The notes beneath the pieces are model-generated. The model saw only the letters and a program-made list of their open reading frames with translations. It was not told the DNA's origin and did no database searches. This document shows positions 34,621 to 43,564 of a stretch of 64,000 bases of DNA, in pieces (the stretch's first letter is position 1; every line of letters begins with the position of its first letter). The translations under genes were made by a program, and so were the position numbers. The stretch is from Streptomyces sp. YS415 (lineage in GTDB: Bacteria > Actinomycetota > Actinomycetes > Streptomycetales > Streptomycetaceae): the NCBI RefSeq assembly GCF_023544665.1, contig NZ_JAMJFL010000029.1, positions 31,705-95,704 of the forward strand, in the 5' to 3' direction.

Positions 34621-37359
34621 TCAGCCTTCGCCGAGGGCTTTTGCAAGGCCGGCCCTTGAGGTGATTCCCAACTTCGGGAAGATGCTGTACAGGTGGGACG
34701 CGACGGTACGCGGGGAGAGCTGCAGCAGCGTGCCGATCTCCTTATTTGTCAGCCCCTTCCCGGCGAGCTCCGCTATGCGCCGTTCCTGACCGGTCAGCGT
34801 TCCCCGGCCGTCACGGGAAGCGAGGGGTTCGGATTCCCTGGCCGCGAGCTCCTCTTCGCAGCGCCTGGACCACGGTTCCGCGCCCAGGCCCCGGAACGCC
34901 TCGTGGGCGAGACGCAGGACGCCCTCGGCTTCCGCCCGGCGCCGACGACGCAGCCACGAGCCATGGGCCAGTCGCAGCCGGGCCATCGTGAAAACCCAGT
35001 CGTCCGCACCTTCCACGGCGTATGCGGCGCGATAGCAGGCGTCCGCCTCGGCGTCATCCGCGCCAAGGGCCGTAGCCGCAGCCAGGAGGAAGGCGTGATG
35101 AGGGGATATCTCCGGCATACGTGCGCTGCGGCCAGCCGTGATGTGCGCCCTCGCCTCGTCCATGCGTCCGCTCCGCACAGCCGCTTCCACGAAGTCGAAG
35201 AACGGCAGATGGAACCACGGCAGTCCGCGCCGCAGGTCGCCTGCCGGCGTGAGCTGTACCAGGAGGTCGTAAGCGTCCGCGACACGTCCGTGGGCCAGCG
35301 CGGCAAGCCCGCGGAGGTGGGTGAGGTGGTCGGTGACGAAGCGCATCCGGGCACGCTCGGCTCGCGGCCGGATGAGTGCCTCCAGGCCGCGCAATCCCTC
35401 CTCGTCGCCTTTGCCTGCCAGGAAGTGGGCGTAGTAATGGCGGAACAACAGAGCGTTGCAGTGGTACCCGAGGTCTTCGGCGGCCTTCGCCTCCTGCAGG
35501 CACTTGTGCGCGTTCTCCCAACGGCCGCGCAGGTAGTCCTGGTAGTAGCGTGCCTTGGCGACGGAACCCTGGGTGGCGTAGGCGTGCTGGCCGGTGAAGC
35601 GTCGCCACAGGGTCTCGTCGGCCGCGTCGACCGCTGACGCCGTCCACAGCAACAGCCAAGCCGCACCCGCTTCCTGCTCGGCGTCCATGCCGGCCGTCAT
35701 GGTGTCGAGCTCGCGCCTGACGCCGTGGGCCGTGCGGGCGGGATCGGACCACGCGCGATGACACAATCGCGCCAGGGGGGAGACATGGTCGGCGTGCCGG
35801 CTCAGGGCACGCCACGCACGCGGGTCGTCGGTGTAGGTCGCGGCGAGCAGGAGCTTGAAGTAGATCTGCTCGGCCAGTTCTCCGAAGCGCTCTTCCGCAG
35901 CGCGTGTCAGGGCATCGAGCGCCTCGGGTAGCAACAGGAACGACGACTCGAAGTCGATGTGGTGGCTTTGATCGACGTAGACCACCGCGTAGGCGAACAG
36001 CGGAACGAAGTCCGCCGGGATGGGACGCTGCCTGAGCTGGTTCACCAGCTTCGCGGTATGGGCGAGCCGTCCGCCTCGTGCCGCCATGACGGCAGCCCAG
36101 ACCAGACGGCCCGTGTGGGAGTCGTCCTCCGTGCTCAGGGCGGCCGCGCGGTCCATCAGCACCGCCCCCTCGGCGTCTCCGCCACGAAGGGAAAGTCTCC
36201 GTGCGGCTTCCTCCAGCCGCCGGGCCAGGGAGGCGTCGGGCAGGACCGCGGCCAGGGATTCGTGCACCACGCGCCGGGGGTCGTCCGGCGCCAGCGATGT
36301 TGCCAGGATTCGGTGGGCATGTCGCTGTTCCCGTGGGGATGCCGTGGTGATGACGGCACTGCGTACGAGGGGGTGCCGGAAGGAGAGCGCTCCGTCGGCG
36401 TCCAGGTGTGCCAGACCGCTGGCCTCGATGTCGGAGATCACGGTTTCCGCTTCGATGTCTGGCACGGCGCGGTGCCAGATGCCGATGCCGGGCGCGTGGG
36501 CACCGCCCAGGGCAGTGAGGAGCATGATGTGCGCGGCTTCACGGGAGAGCGAGGTGATCCTGTCCGTGAAGAGGTGCTCCAGCCTGCCGCTGAGCGGTGC
36601 GTGAGCGAGGGCGGGGGCGAGTCCGCCGGAGGGATCGGCATCGCGCCGTGCCGGCAGTTCGAGGAGAGCCAAGGGATTGCCGCGTGCTTCTTCCACGACC
36701 CGCGCGGTATCAGCGGCGGACAGCCCCGGGTGTCGTCGGCGCAACAGTGACGTGGCAGCCTCGCACTCCAGCGCCTCCACCGGCACGACGTGCGCTGACC
36801 AGCCCCCCACCTGCGCGCGGTCGTCCCGGCCTGCCCCGACCATCATGACGGGCAGGTCGCCGATCCTCCGGTGCAGGAACTCGAAGACCGCGGCACTGGA
36901 GGTGTCCACCCAGTGCAAGTCGTCCACCGTAACCAACAGGGGACGCGTCCGCGCCGTCTCGGCAAGCAGGGCCAGCGCCGCCTCGCCCAGCATGACTCCG
37001 GCCGGCGGTATCCCGTCGCCGAGCCCAAGGGCGCATTCCAGAGCGTGCCGCTGGCGGTGCGGCAGGGTGGACGCCCGTTCCAGCAGCGGCCACACGATCT
37101 GGTGGAGGGCACCGAAAGCGAGCTCAGCTTCGGCCATGGCGCCCACCGCGCCCAGCACGGCGAAACCTCGTTCCCGTGCCTGGGACCGCACCCACGTGAG
37201 CAACGCCGTCTTACCGATGCCGGCTTCGCCCCGCAGCATCACCGACGAGCCGCCGGAACCCGCGAGCACCGCATCGACCGTACGATTCAGAAGCGTCATC
37301 TCGGCCTGTCGGCCGACCAGTTCCGCTCTTTTCGTCTGCGACACCCGAGCGTCCTCCAT
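34621..37359 (-). CDS. LAL-type LuxR regulator with N-terminal AAA ATPase (second copy)
   Basis: A 912-residue protein with the same plan as that at 20771-23569. N-terminal RAELVGRQAEMTLL; Walker A in LRGEAGIGKTALLTW (near residue 45); Walker B in LLVTVDDLHWVD; TPR-like helices; and a C-terminal LuxR HTH LTGQERRIAELAGKGLTNKE, IGTLLQLSPRTVASHLYSIF, PKLGITSRAGLAKAL. The two LAL genes are paralogues. Each lies head-on against an AraC gene, and they bracket the hydrolase cluster from both sides in the same orientation. Confidence 0.92.
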   Translation of the reverse strand: MEDARVSQTKRAELVGRQAEMTLLNRTVDAVLAGSGGSSVMLRGEAGIGKTALLTWVRSQARERGFAVLGAVGAMAEAELAFGALHQIVWPLLERASTLPHRQRHALECALGLGDGIPPAGVMLGEAALALLAETARTRPLLVTVDDLHWVDTSSAAVFEFLHRRIGDLPVMMVGAGRDDRAQVGGWSAHVVPVEALECEAATSLLRRRHPGLSAADTARVVEEARGNPLALLELPARRDADPSGGLAPALAHAPLSGRLEHLFTDRITSLSREAAHIMLLTALGGAHAPGIGIWHRAVPDIEAETVISDIEASGLAHLDADGALSFRHPLVRSAVITTASPREQRHAHRILATSLAPDDPRRVVHESLAAVLPDASLARRLEEAARRLSLRGGDAEGAVLMDRAAALSTEDDSHTGRLVWAAVMAARGGRLAHTAKLVNQLRQRPIPADFVPLFAYAVVYVDQSHHIDFESSFLLLPEALDALTRAAEERFGELAEQIYFKLLLAATYTDDPRAWRALSRHADHVSPLARLCHRAWSDPARTAHGVRRELDTMTAGMDAEQEAGAAWLLLWTASAVDAADETLWRRFTGQHAYATQGSVAKARYYQDYLRGRWENAHKCLQEAKAAEDLGYHCNALLFRHYYAHFLAGKGDEEGLRGLEALIRPRAERARMRFVTDHLTHLRGLAALAHGRVADAYDLLVQLTPAGDLRRGLPWFHLPFFDFVEAAVRSGRMDEARAHITAGRSARMPEISPHHAFLLAAATALGADDAEADACYRAAYAVEGADDWVFTMARLRLAHGSWLRRRRRAEAEGVLRLAHEAFRGLGAEPWSRRCEEELAARESEPLASRDGRGTLTGQERRIAELAGKGLTNKEIGTLLQLSPRTVASHLYSIFPKLGITSRAGLAKALGEG

Positions 37360-37984
37360 GCCACCCCCTGAACGTGCACCTTACTGGCGGGGGCGGCACG
37401 GCCGTCACCCCACACGTTCTTCGGACGCGGAGGCGACGCTCCAGTTTGCTCGATCAACGCTGCGGCGCCATGCGGTCAGCAGTTCCCCTTCGCGTCTACC
37501 GGCATCGCGGTCGCTCGGCCACCACGGGCGCATCCAACGGTCACGCCGTACGGCACCGCCCGACCGGTGCATCCGGCCGAGCGATGCCCGAGCGATGGCC
37601 GCGACTGGTGACCCACGGAACTCCGGCGTCAGCCGGGTGAGCCGAAAGCCCGGCTTGCTCGTCACCGGCCGCATCCGCCGCTTACCAGCCGCGCCAGGGC
37701 CAGATGCTTCCCACAGCGATCACCTCCCCACACCTCATGCGTATGGCCGCTCGCCCATGCGGCGGCATGCCCCTCAGCCTGGTCGCTCGCTTTGTGCGGA
37801 TGTCGTCCCTGTACGCAGACTCTCTTGCACCACAGCGCACATTGACGCCGCTCGGCGCGCTTGGGCACGTCAAATGACCTACGTCCCGCTCACCCTTGTT
37901 CATGACGATGGCCTTGGAGCTCGTGCGACGTGTCATACGGGCCCAGGAAGAGACCCACGGTGGGCCAGAAACGTAGGGGCATGC
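37360..37984. other. Divergent regulatory gap, no gene recognised
   Basis: 625 bases between the leftward LAL gene and the rightward AraC gene. It must contain both promoters. Several frames are open but none has recognisable protein content, and no hairpin or repeat stood out. Confidence 0.4.
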
Positions 37985-39070
37985 GTGAAAATCGACTCTG
38001 ACGGGGCCGTACCTGCGGCAGACCCAGGAGTACCGCCGGGCTGGCAGAATCACATCGACGAACTCATGGGGGCCGTACGCCTCCAGACGCACGCGCCCCT
38101 GAACGGGGACGCCGGGATGAGCACGGCACAACTCGGATATGTGCGCATGCTGAGCCTGACCGCCGGCCCCCTCCGGATGAGCCGCTCCCCTCGGCTCGTC
38201 CAGGCGATCCCCTGTGACCGGGTCGCTGTCGTAATCCAGCAGGCGGGTACGGCCGTCCTGACCCAGGACGGGCGCAGCACCACGCTGCTCCCGAGAGAAC
38301 TGGCCTTCGTGGACTGCCGCAGGGCCTTCTCGCTGGATCAGCGTGAACCATTCCAGCTCCTGCTCGCAGCACTGCCCACGCACGCTCTCGCCATGCCGGA
38401 GGTGCTGGTGCGGCAGGCGACGGGACGGCCTCTCCCGGCCACCGGCACGGCCGCCTTGCTGCTGGCGTACATTGAGCGACTCCCCTCGGTCGTCGCGCAG
38501 GTGCCGAGCAGGACCGCCGACCTGCTCGGCGGCAATACCGTGGAATTTGCCCACCTCCTCATCGACGAGCTAATCGGTGTCGACCACCGGCCGCCCGGGC
38601 AGGCCCGGGAGCAACTGGTGCCGGTGATCCGAAAGTACATCGACGCCCACCTGTCCGATCCCGACCTGACACCCGAGCGGATCGCCAAGGTGCACCACAT
38701 CTCGGTGCGCTACCTTCACCGCCTCTTCGAAGGGGAAGGCGTGACCGTGGGGCGGTTGATTTACCAGCGCCGGGTCGAGGAGTGCGGGGCGGAACTTTCA
38801 CGACGGGGCCATGCCAGCCCGACCGTTTCGGCCGTGGCCGCGCGCTGGGGGTTTCGCAACCCGGCCCACCTCAGCCGGGCCTTTAAGTCCGTTTTCGGCA
38901 TGACCCCGCGGCAGTGGCGCCTACGGAACCCCGCGTTGCTCCAGCGGGGCGGCGCCGCACCGCCCACCACGCCCGCCACCCGTTCCGCCTTCCCCGACGC
39001 CCAGCCGTCCGGCACCTCGGCCCGACTGAGCCCTACGGACTCATACGGCCGTGTCGAGCAACTCTCCTGA
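37985..39070 (+). CDS. AraC-family regulator
   Basis: A 361-residue regulator; start GTG 37985, preceded by AGGGG at 5 nt. The sensor domain (about 10-220) contains VQAIPCDRVAVVIQQAGTAV and LPRELAFVDCRRAFSLDQ, an AraC_binding_2-like cupin. The HTH part reads DLTPERIAKVHHISVRYLHR, VGRLIYQRRVEECGAELSRR and WGFRNPAHLSRAFKSVFGMT. A Pro/Ala/Thr-rich tail of about 45 residues follows. It is the last cargo gene before the recombinase module and converges with it. Confidence 0.88.
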   Translation: MKIDSDGAVPAADPGVPPGWQNHIDELMGAVRLQTHAPLNGDAGMSTAQLGYVRMLSLTAGPLRMSRSPRLVQAIPCDRVAVVIQQAGTAVLTQDGRSTTLLPRELAFVDCRRAFSLDQREPFQLLLAALPTHALAMPEVLVRQATGRPLPATGTAALLLAYIERLPSVVAQVPSRTADLLGGNTVEFAHLLIDELIGVDHRPPGQAREQLVPVIRKYIDAHLSDPDLTPERIAKVHHISVRYLHRLFEGEGVTVGRLIYQRRVEECGAELSRRGHASPTVSAVAARWGFRNPAHLSRAFKSVFGMTPRQWRLRNPALLQRGGAAPPTTPATRSAFPDAQPSGTSARLSPTDSYGRVEQLS

Positions 39071-39206
39071 GGGCCTCTGGCCTCGCGTCCGTGCGGTAGG
39101 CGACAGCGCGTGTCCTCGTCCAGACGAGTAGACCCCCAGAGCAACACCAGGGGGCAGCTGCTTGGCATTCATCGGCCGGGCAGCAGCCCCTGGCATGAGA
39201 TCATGC

Positions 39207-39704
39207 TCAGCTGCACGATCCGTACGGCGCGCTCGCTCCTGCACTGTTCGGGAGGGAACGTACATTCGACGGTGCGGCCAAGACATCGCGAAGCCGCTCG
39301 ATCTCCATCCTCTGTGCGGCGATCTGCGACAGAGCCCGTTCCCTGTAGTCGGCGAGCCCATCGATCTGCGCATCACGCGCGGCGAGGCGTTCCTTCAGCC
39401 CGGAGACCTGTTCCCTGAGGCGCTCGATCTGTGCCGCCCGCGGGTCCGGAATCACGCCCGTTTCCCGCAGCTCGGTCAACCGGCGCTCGAACTCCTCCGC
39501 CAGATGTTGGTAGGGGCCAGGCCGCGGCGAGCCGTCACGATTCTTCTTCGGATAGAAGCCGGTGCGGGCAACCCCGGCCTGGGCCGCGAGGGCCTTGATG
39601 TCGCACTTGCCGCCCGGGGGAACGTCACCGGCAAGGAGCCGTTCCATGACGTGCCGAATGGCCGCCTCGTTGTTCCGCCGCGTCTCGTCGCTGATGCGGG
39701 CCAC
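39207..39704 (-). CDS. Small coiled-coil accessory protein of the recombinase module (TnpC/DUF6262-like)
   Basis: A 165-residue protein starting at GTG 39704, one base after the recombinase stop, so it is the last gene of the recombinase operon. It begins with DETRRNNEAAIRHVMERLLA, then KALAAQAGVARTGFYPKKNR, an HTH-like segment. The C-terminal half is a long helix with heptads: AAQIERLREQVSGLKERLAA, then QIAAQRMEIERLRDVLA. Small helical proteins of this sort follow tyrosine-recombinase pairs in Tn554 (TnpC) and in actinobacterial elements (DUF6262), where they influence orientation or efficiency of transposition. Confidence 0.75.
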   Translation of the reverse strand: MARISDETRRNNEAAIRHVMERLLAGDVPPGGKCDIKALAAQAGVARTGFYPKKNRDGSPRPGPYQHLAEEFERRLTELRETGVIPDPRAAQIERLREQVSGLKERLAARDAQIDGLADYRERALSQIAAQRMEIERLRDVLAAPSNVRSLPNSAGASAPYGSCS

Positions 39705-39705
39705 G

Positions 39706-41886
39706 TCATGCCCCCGTTCCGCAGAAGGCGTCGATCTCGGCCAGCACGCGTTCATCGCGTGCGAGTTCCGCACTCAGCCGGTCCTTCTCCGTCCGCTGTG
39801 CGCGTCCGATGGTGGCGATGAAGACCTTCTTGCTTTCGGCGCTGGCCGCCCATACCGGGCGGTGCCCGGCATGGTGGGTGGCCTGGGGGCACCGCCCTGA
39901 ATCGCACATGCCGATCAAGGGCTCAGTCGCCCCGCGGGCGTGCGGCCCTGCGAGCTTGAGGCACAGCGCCTTGGATGGATCGAGGAACCAGCAATAGTTC
40001 GCCGGCCCCAGGTGCAGGGCCTTGGCCCGCTTGGCGAGCAAGTTCGTCACCTCCTGGTCGCTGCGCTTGATGTTCGGCGCCCCGGAGGAATCCAGCTGTT
40101 CGTCGACGAACGCGAAGAAGTCCAGGAGGTCGCTGGCGCCAGGCCCCGCAGGCCGGATACCGTTCTGGTAGTCGTGGAAAGCGTCCAGGGCGACGCGCAT
40201 CTTGTGCTCTCGCTCCTCCTGGCCGAACTCGGCCATCAGCACCGACTGGGCCCCACCGGGGCGGTCCGCATAGCCCTCGGTGGTGACCACCGAAATGTGC
40301 TTGAGATGGATCTTGGCGGCCAGCAGACCACCGGGCCGGTGCGCCATTTCCACCGCGAGGGTTCTCCGTAGCATCCGCAGACTGACCGGCACCTCGGGGA
40401 TCGGCGCCAGCCCAAGGCGACGGCCCTCTGGGCCATTGACCCAGGTCAGGAACCATTCGTACGGAGTGAAAAAGGAGAGCGACTTGAACAGATGACCGTC
40501 GTTCTTCACCGGGTCAGCAAGCGAGACGGCTACGCCGGCGGTGTCGTACGCCTGCTCGATGGTCACCCACTGATCGTGTTCACCACCCAGCTTCCGGCCC
40601 TTGATGACCTTGCCCTTCAGGCGGTAGCGGACGCGGCCCTCGCCGAGCTGTTCGGGAGGCTGGCAGCAGTCGTGGGTCAGCTCAGCCAGTTCGCTCTTCC
40701 GCATACCGGTCAGCGCGGCGAGCGCGATCAGGCAGGCGGTGCGGGCCCGGGAGAGCTGCAGTCGGGCCTCGGTGGTATTCATCGGCAAGGTCCAGGGGAC
40801 ACTGCCCCGTCCGTCCGCGCGCTCGACCAGGGCGCCCGCCCGGCCCCAGCGTTTGGACAGGCCGACTTCCCTGACGGCCTTCTCCAGGTGGCCGCGCAGG
40901 GTGGGCAGCCACGTGTAGTGGAAGGCGTGCCGTCCGGTCTCGTGGGCGAGGGAGATCAGGTTCACCCGTAGCAGCGGATCGTCCGGATCCCAGCCGTCCG
41001 CCAGCCGCTCGGCTACGACGTGATCGAGGGCGACATCCAACGGATCGCCCTCCTGTATGTGGCGGTCGATGGCCTGCGCGACCTCGACCCTCCAGTCCGG
41101 ACGCTCGCGGTTGTTGTGGCCCGGCCGGTTCGAAATCATCTCCTGCAGCTGTTGCTGCAGTTCCATGAGGTGCGGCGCCAGCACCTCGACCACGTACAGG
41201 GCCGCCGCGACGAGCGGCTGGAAGACGTCGTTGCTCAGCGGTGGTGTCGTGTTGCCCGTCCGACGAACCATCCCGGCGACGGAGTACGCCGTGCGTCGCT
41301 CCCAGGGACGGAAGGCCGGCACGTAGCCGTCGGCTGAGAACAGTTCCCTGTAGTAGCCCAGCTCCTGGATGACCCCCACTACGTCCATGCGGTAGCCGGG
41401 GCTGCTGTCGCGGATGACGACGCCGTGCTTGTCCCGTACCTTCTTGCGGAGCTCCAGGTAGGCGGCGCAGTGCTGCTGGGTGACTTCTCCGAGACTGTCC
41501 ACGCCCTGCTCGGTGAGCCAGTTCAGCCAGCCGGTCAGCACAGTCAGCCGCCCGTGCACCGTGGAGACCTGCACCGGCGTCCGGTAGGCATGGGCAAGCT
41601 CCCGCACCGCGGGGTGGTCCGGCGCGAGCCGGGCGAAGATAAACTCCTTCGCGAGTTCCCTCCACTGGGGATTGGAGATCTCGGTGAAGGACAAGACCCG
41701 CGAGTGCCGCGCAAGGTACCGCGGCAGCCCAATGACGCCGGTGAAGTCCCAGATGCTGTCATCGAAGTGCGGATACGGGCCCGCGCCGAGGACCGGCAGC
41801 GCGGCCGCAGCGCACACGTCTTCACCTCGAAAGACGGAACGCGAAAAGGCAGCCGAGAGGCCCGGGGGCCGGTGCAAGGTGGTCAT
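39706..41886 (-). CDS. Tyrosine recombinase, third of the trio
   Basis: A 726-residue integrase. Start ATG 41886 (MTTLHRPPGLSAAF) overlaps the terminator codon of the middle recombinase's intended frame (ATGA, 41883-41886). An N-terminal SAM-like DNA-binding part (HGRLTVLTGWLNWLTEQGVD) precedes the catalytic domain. Box I Arg is in LTGMRKSELAEL; box II appears as SLRMLRRTLAVEM; the His is in HLKHISVVTTEGY, whose Tyr is the nucleophile. A Cys-rich tail (CWFLDPSKALCLKL ... MCDSGRCPQ) follows, typical of Streptomyces recombinases of this group. Because of a frameshift upstream, the frame also runs without a stop into the middle recombinase. Confidence 0.88.
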   Translation of the reverse strand: MTTLHRPPGLSAAFSRSVFRGEDVCAAAALPVLGAGPYPHFDDSIWDFTGVIGLPRYLARHSRVLSFTEISNPQWRELAKEFIFARLAPDHPAVRELAHAYRTPVQVSTVHGRLTVLTGWLNWLTEQGVDSLGEVTQQHCAAYLELRKKVRDKHGVVIRDSSPGYRMDVVGVIQELGYYRELFSADGYVPAFRPWERRTAYSVAGMVRRTGNTTPPLSNDVFQPLVAAALYVVEVLAPHLMELQQQLQEMISNRPGHNNRERPDWRVEVAQAIDRHIQEGDPLDVALDHVVAERLADGWDPDDPLLRVNLISLAHETGRHAFHYTWLPTLRGHLEKAVREVGLSKRWGRAGALVERADGRGSVPWTLPMNTTEARLQLSRARTACLIALAALTGMRKSELAELTHDCCQPPEQLGEGRVRYRLKGKVIKGRKLGGEHDQWVTIEQAYDTAGVAVSLADPVKNDGHLFKSLSFFTPYEWFLTWVNGPEGRRLGLAPIPEVPVSLRMLRRTLAVEMAHRPGGLLAAKIHLKHISVVTTEGYADRPGGAQSVLMAEFGQEEREHKMRVALDAFHDYQNGIRPAGPGASDLLDFFAFVDEQLDSSGAPNIKRSDQEVTNLLAKRAKALHLGPANYCWFLDPSKALCLKLAGPHARGATEPLIGMCDSGRCPQATHHAGHRPVWAASAESKKVFIATIGRAQRTEKDRLSAELARDERVLAEIDAFCGTGA

Positions 41887-43564
41887 GCGGTGTGCTCCTC
41901 TGGGCGTAGCGGAAGCTCGGCATCGGAGTCGGTGACCTCGGCAGCGGCTGCCCGCAGCGCGTGCTCGGAGAAATACCGGTCGGTGGTCAGGATCTCGTCG
42001 AGACGGTGGGCGTACGGGCCACAACGCCAGCGGGCACAGCAGGCACACCCACGGACGTGCCGGACAGGGCTTGCCCTTCGGCCCGTGGAGCCCTGACAGT
42101 TGGTCGCCACACGCCGCGGTGAAGACATCGCGTTCCCCGGACAGGAGCTGCGCCAAGGCGTCGTCGTCCAGGCCGAGCCGCTTCATGTGCTCGGGGTAGT
42201 TCTCCACCAGGTCGGCCATCTCGGCAGTGGCCAGCACCAAGGGCGGCAGCGCCCGGCGAACGAGGTCCTCCTGCGTCTGGGTGATGATGTCTTCCACCGC
42301 CTCGCGCTGAGCCGGCGTCGTGTTCGTCAGGTAGTGGTCCCCCTCGACGCCGGGGGACCGGTTCGGATCCAGCGTGGACCGGCGGCTGCCGCGCCAGTGC
42401 GATCGATCCTGCAGTGCGTCGTGGGTCGTGCGGATGCGGTGCCGGTGAAGGAACAGGGGGCGACCGTTGTCGCCGGTCATCTGCAGGGGGTGCCCGTCTT
42501 CGTCGACGGCTTGGCGTCGCTCGATCCAGGTGCATATGGACAGGCGCGTGGCCGGCTTGGCCAGCCACCGCTTTCCCGCCCGCGTGCCGCCCGGCGTGAA
42601 ACGCACCCAGAGCTCGTCGCGCAGCTCCTCGGGCGCGAAGCGGCGGGCCACTGCGGAGTGATCGAGCCACTGTTCCAGTAGACGAGTGGCCTGACGTGAC
42701 AGCGCAAGACTCTCCGCCGCCGTGCGGCCCTTGACGTAGCTGAGGAGGATCTTCTCGTCACCCGCCCACTCGATGTCGGTAAGTCCCAGGTCCGCGATCC
42801 CGTCCGGCACGATCCCGGTATAGGTGCCGAACAGCAGCTGATAGGCGATGATCACGTCCAGGGTCGGGATCAGCGGATCCAGCACCGCGCGAAGACCGAC
42901 CCCATATCTCTGCCGGAAGGGGAACGAGCCGCGGTCTGTCATCTCGGTGACGAGAGGGTCGGGCCCGCGGTGAAGCACCAGCCAGTGATGGGCAGCGCGC
43001 TCACGGAGCAAAGCCCCTGACCCCTCAGCCGACGAAGCCTGCTCACGGGCCGCGCGGAACGCGCGGAAGGCGTCGTCAACCTCGTCGCGGCAGGTACGGA
43101 TGAGCCGGGCCCATTCGGCCTCGCTGTACGGCTGGTGCGAGCCGTACCGCTCACCCGTATTGAACAACCGGCCATCGACGAACGCGCACGTCCGGCGCGA
43201 GAATCTGATCCTGGTCGTCTGCGCAACGCAACATCGCCCGCAGCGCACTCTCCTGGGAGGATCGCACCCCTTGCCGCCAGTACCGGGCGAGGAGCGCGCG
43301 CGTCAGGTCGGAGACCCCGCCGGAGAACCCGAACTCGACCAGCCAGTCGGTGAAACCGCGGACGGCCGTGAGGTACAGCTCGATCCCTCCCGCGCTGTCC
43401 ACCTGCCCGTGCGGATGGACAAGATCCGTAGCGCCTTCCAGCAGAGTGCGTGCCAGCTCCGGGAGCTCCACTGGTCGCCGCACGCGCAGGCGACGGCGGT
43501 ACTCCGACCCGTCGCTGAAGATGCAGTGCACCCCCAGCGGGTCAAGGGTGACGGTGGCCGGCAT
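41883..43564 (-). pseudogene. Tyrosine recombinase, middle of the trio, with two frameshifts
   Basis: The gene starts at ATG 43564, overlapping the previous stop (TGATG). Frame 1 gives MPATVTLDPLGVHCIFSDGS ... DDQDQILAPDVR up to about 43190. There it must shift by two bases to continue as AFVDGRLFNTGERYG..., which holds the catalytic part (FGTYTGIVPDGIADL, HRHRIRTTHDAL, DHYLTNTTP). A second shift near 42025 is needed after VCLLCPLA to reach the proper end (GPYAHRLDEILTTDRYF ... LRPEEHTA, stop at 41883). Without the second shift the frame fuses to the third recombinase. It is therefore probably inactive, unless these are sequencing errors. In TGIVPD the usual box I Arg is absent, which may be natural for this subgroup. 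Confidence 0.78.

Noticed and set aside
37405..37674. Minus-strand 89-residue frame in the LAL/AraC gap
   Set aside because: No domain, start signal or hydrophobic pattern; rich in Arg, Ala and Ser as random high-GC frames are.
39706..43248. A single 1180-residue recombinase
   Set aside because: It consists of two complete recombinase families joined end to end, and the true end of the first lies in another frame overlapping the second's ATG, so a frameshift artefact or mutation is more likely than a natural fusion.
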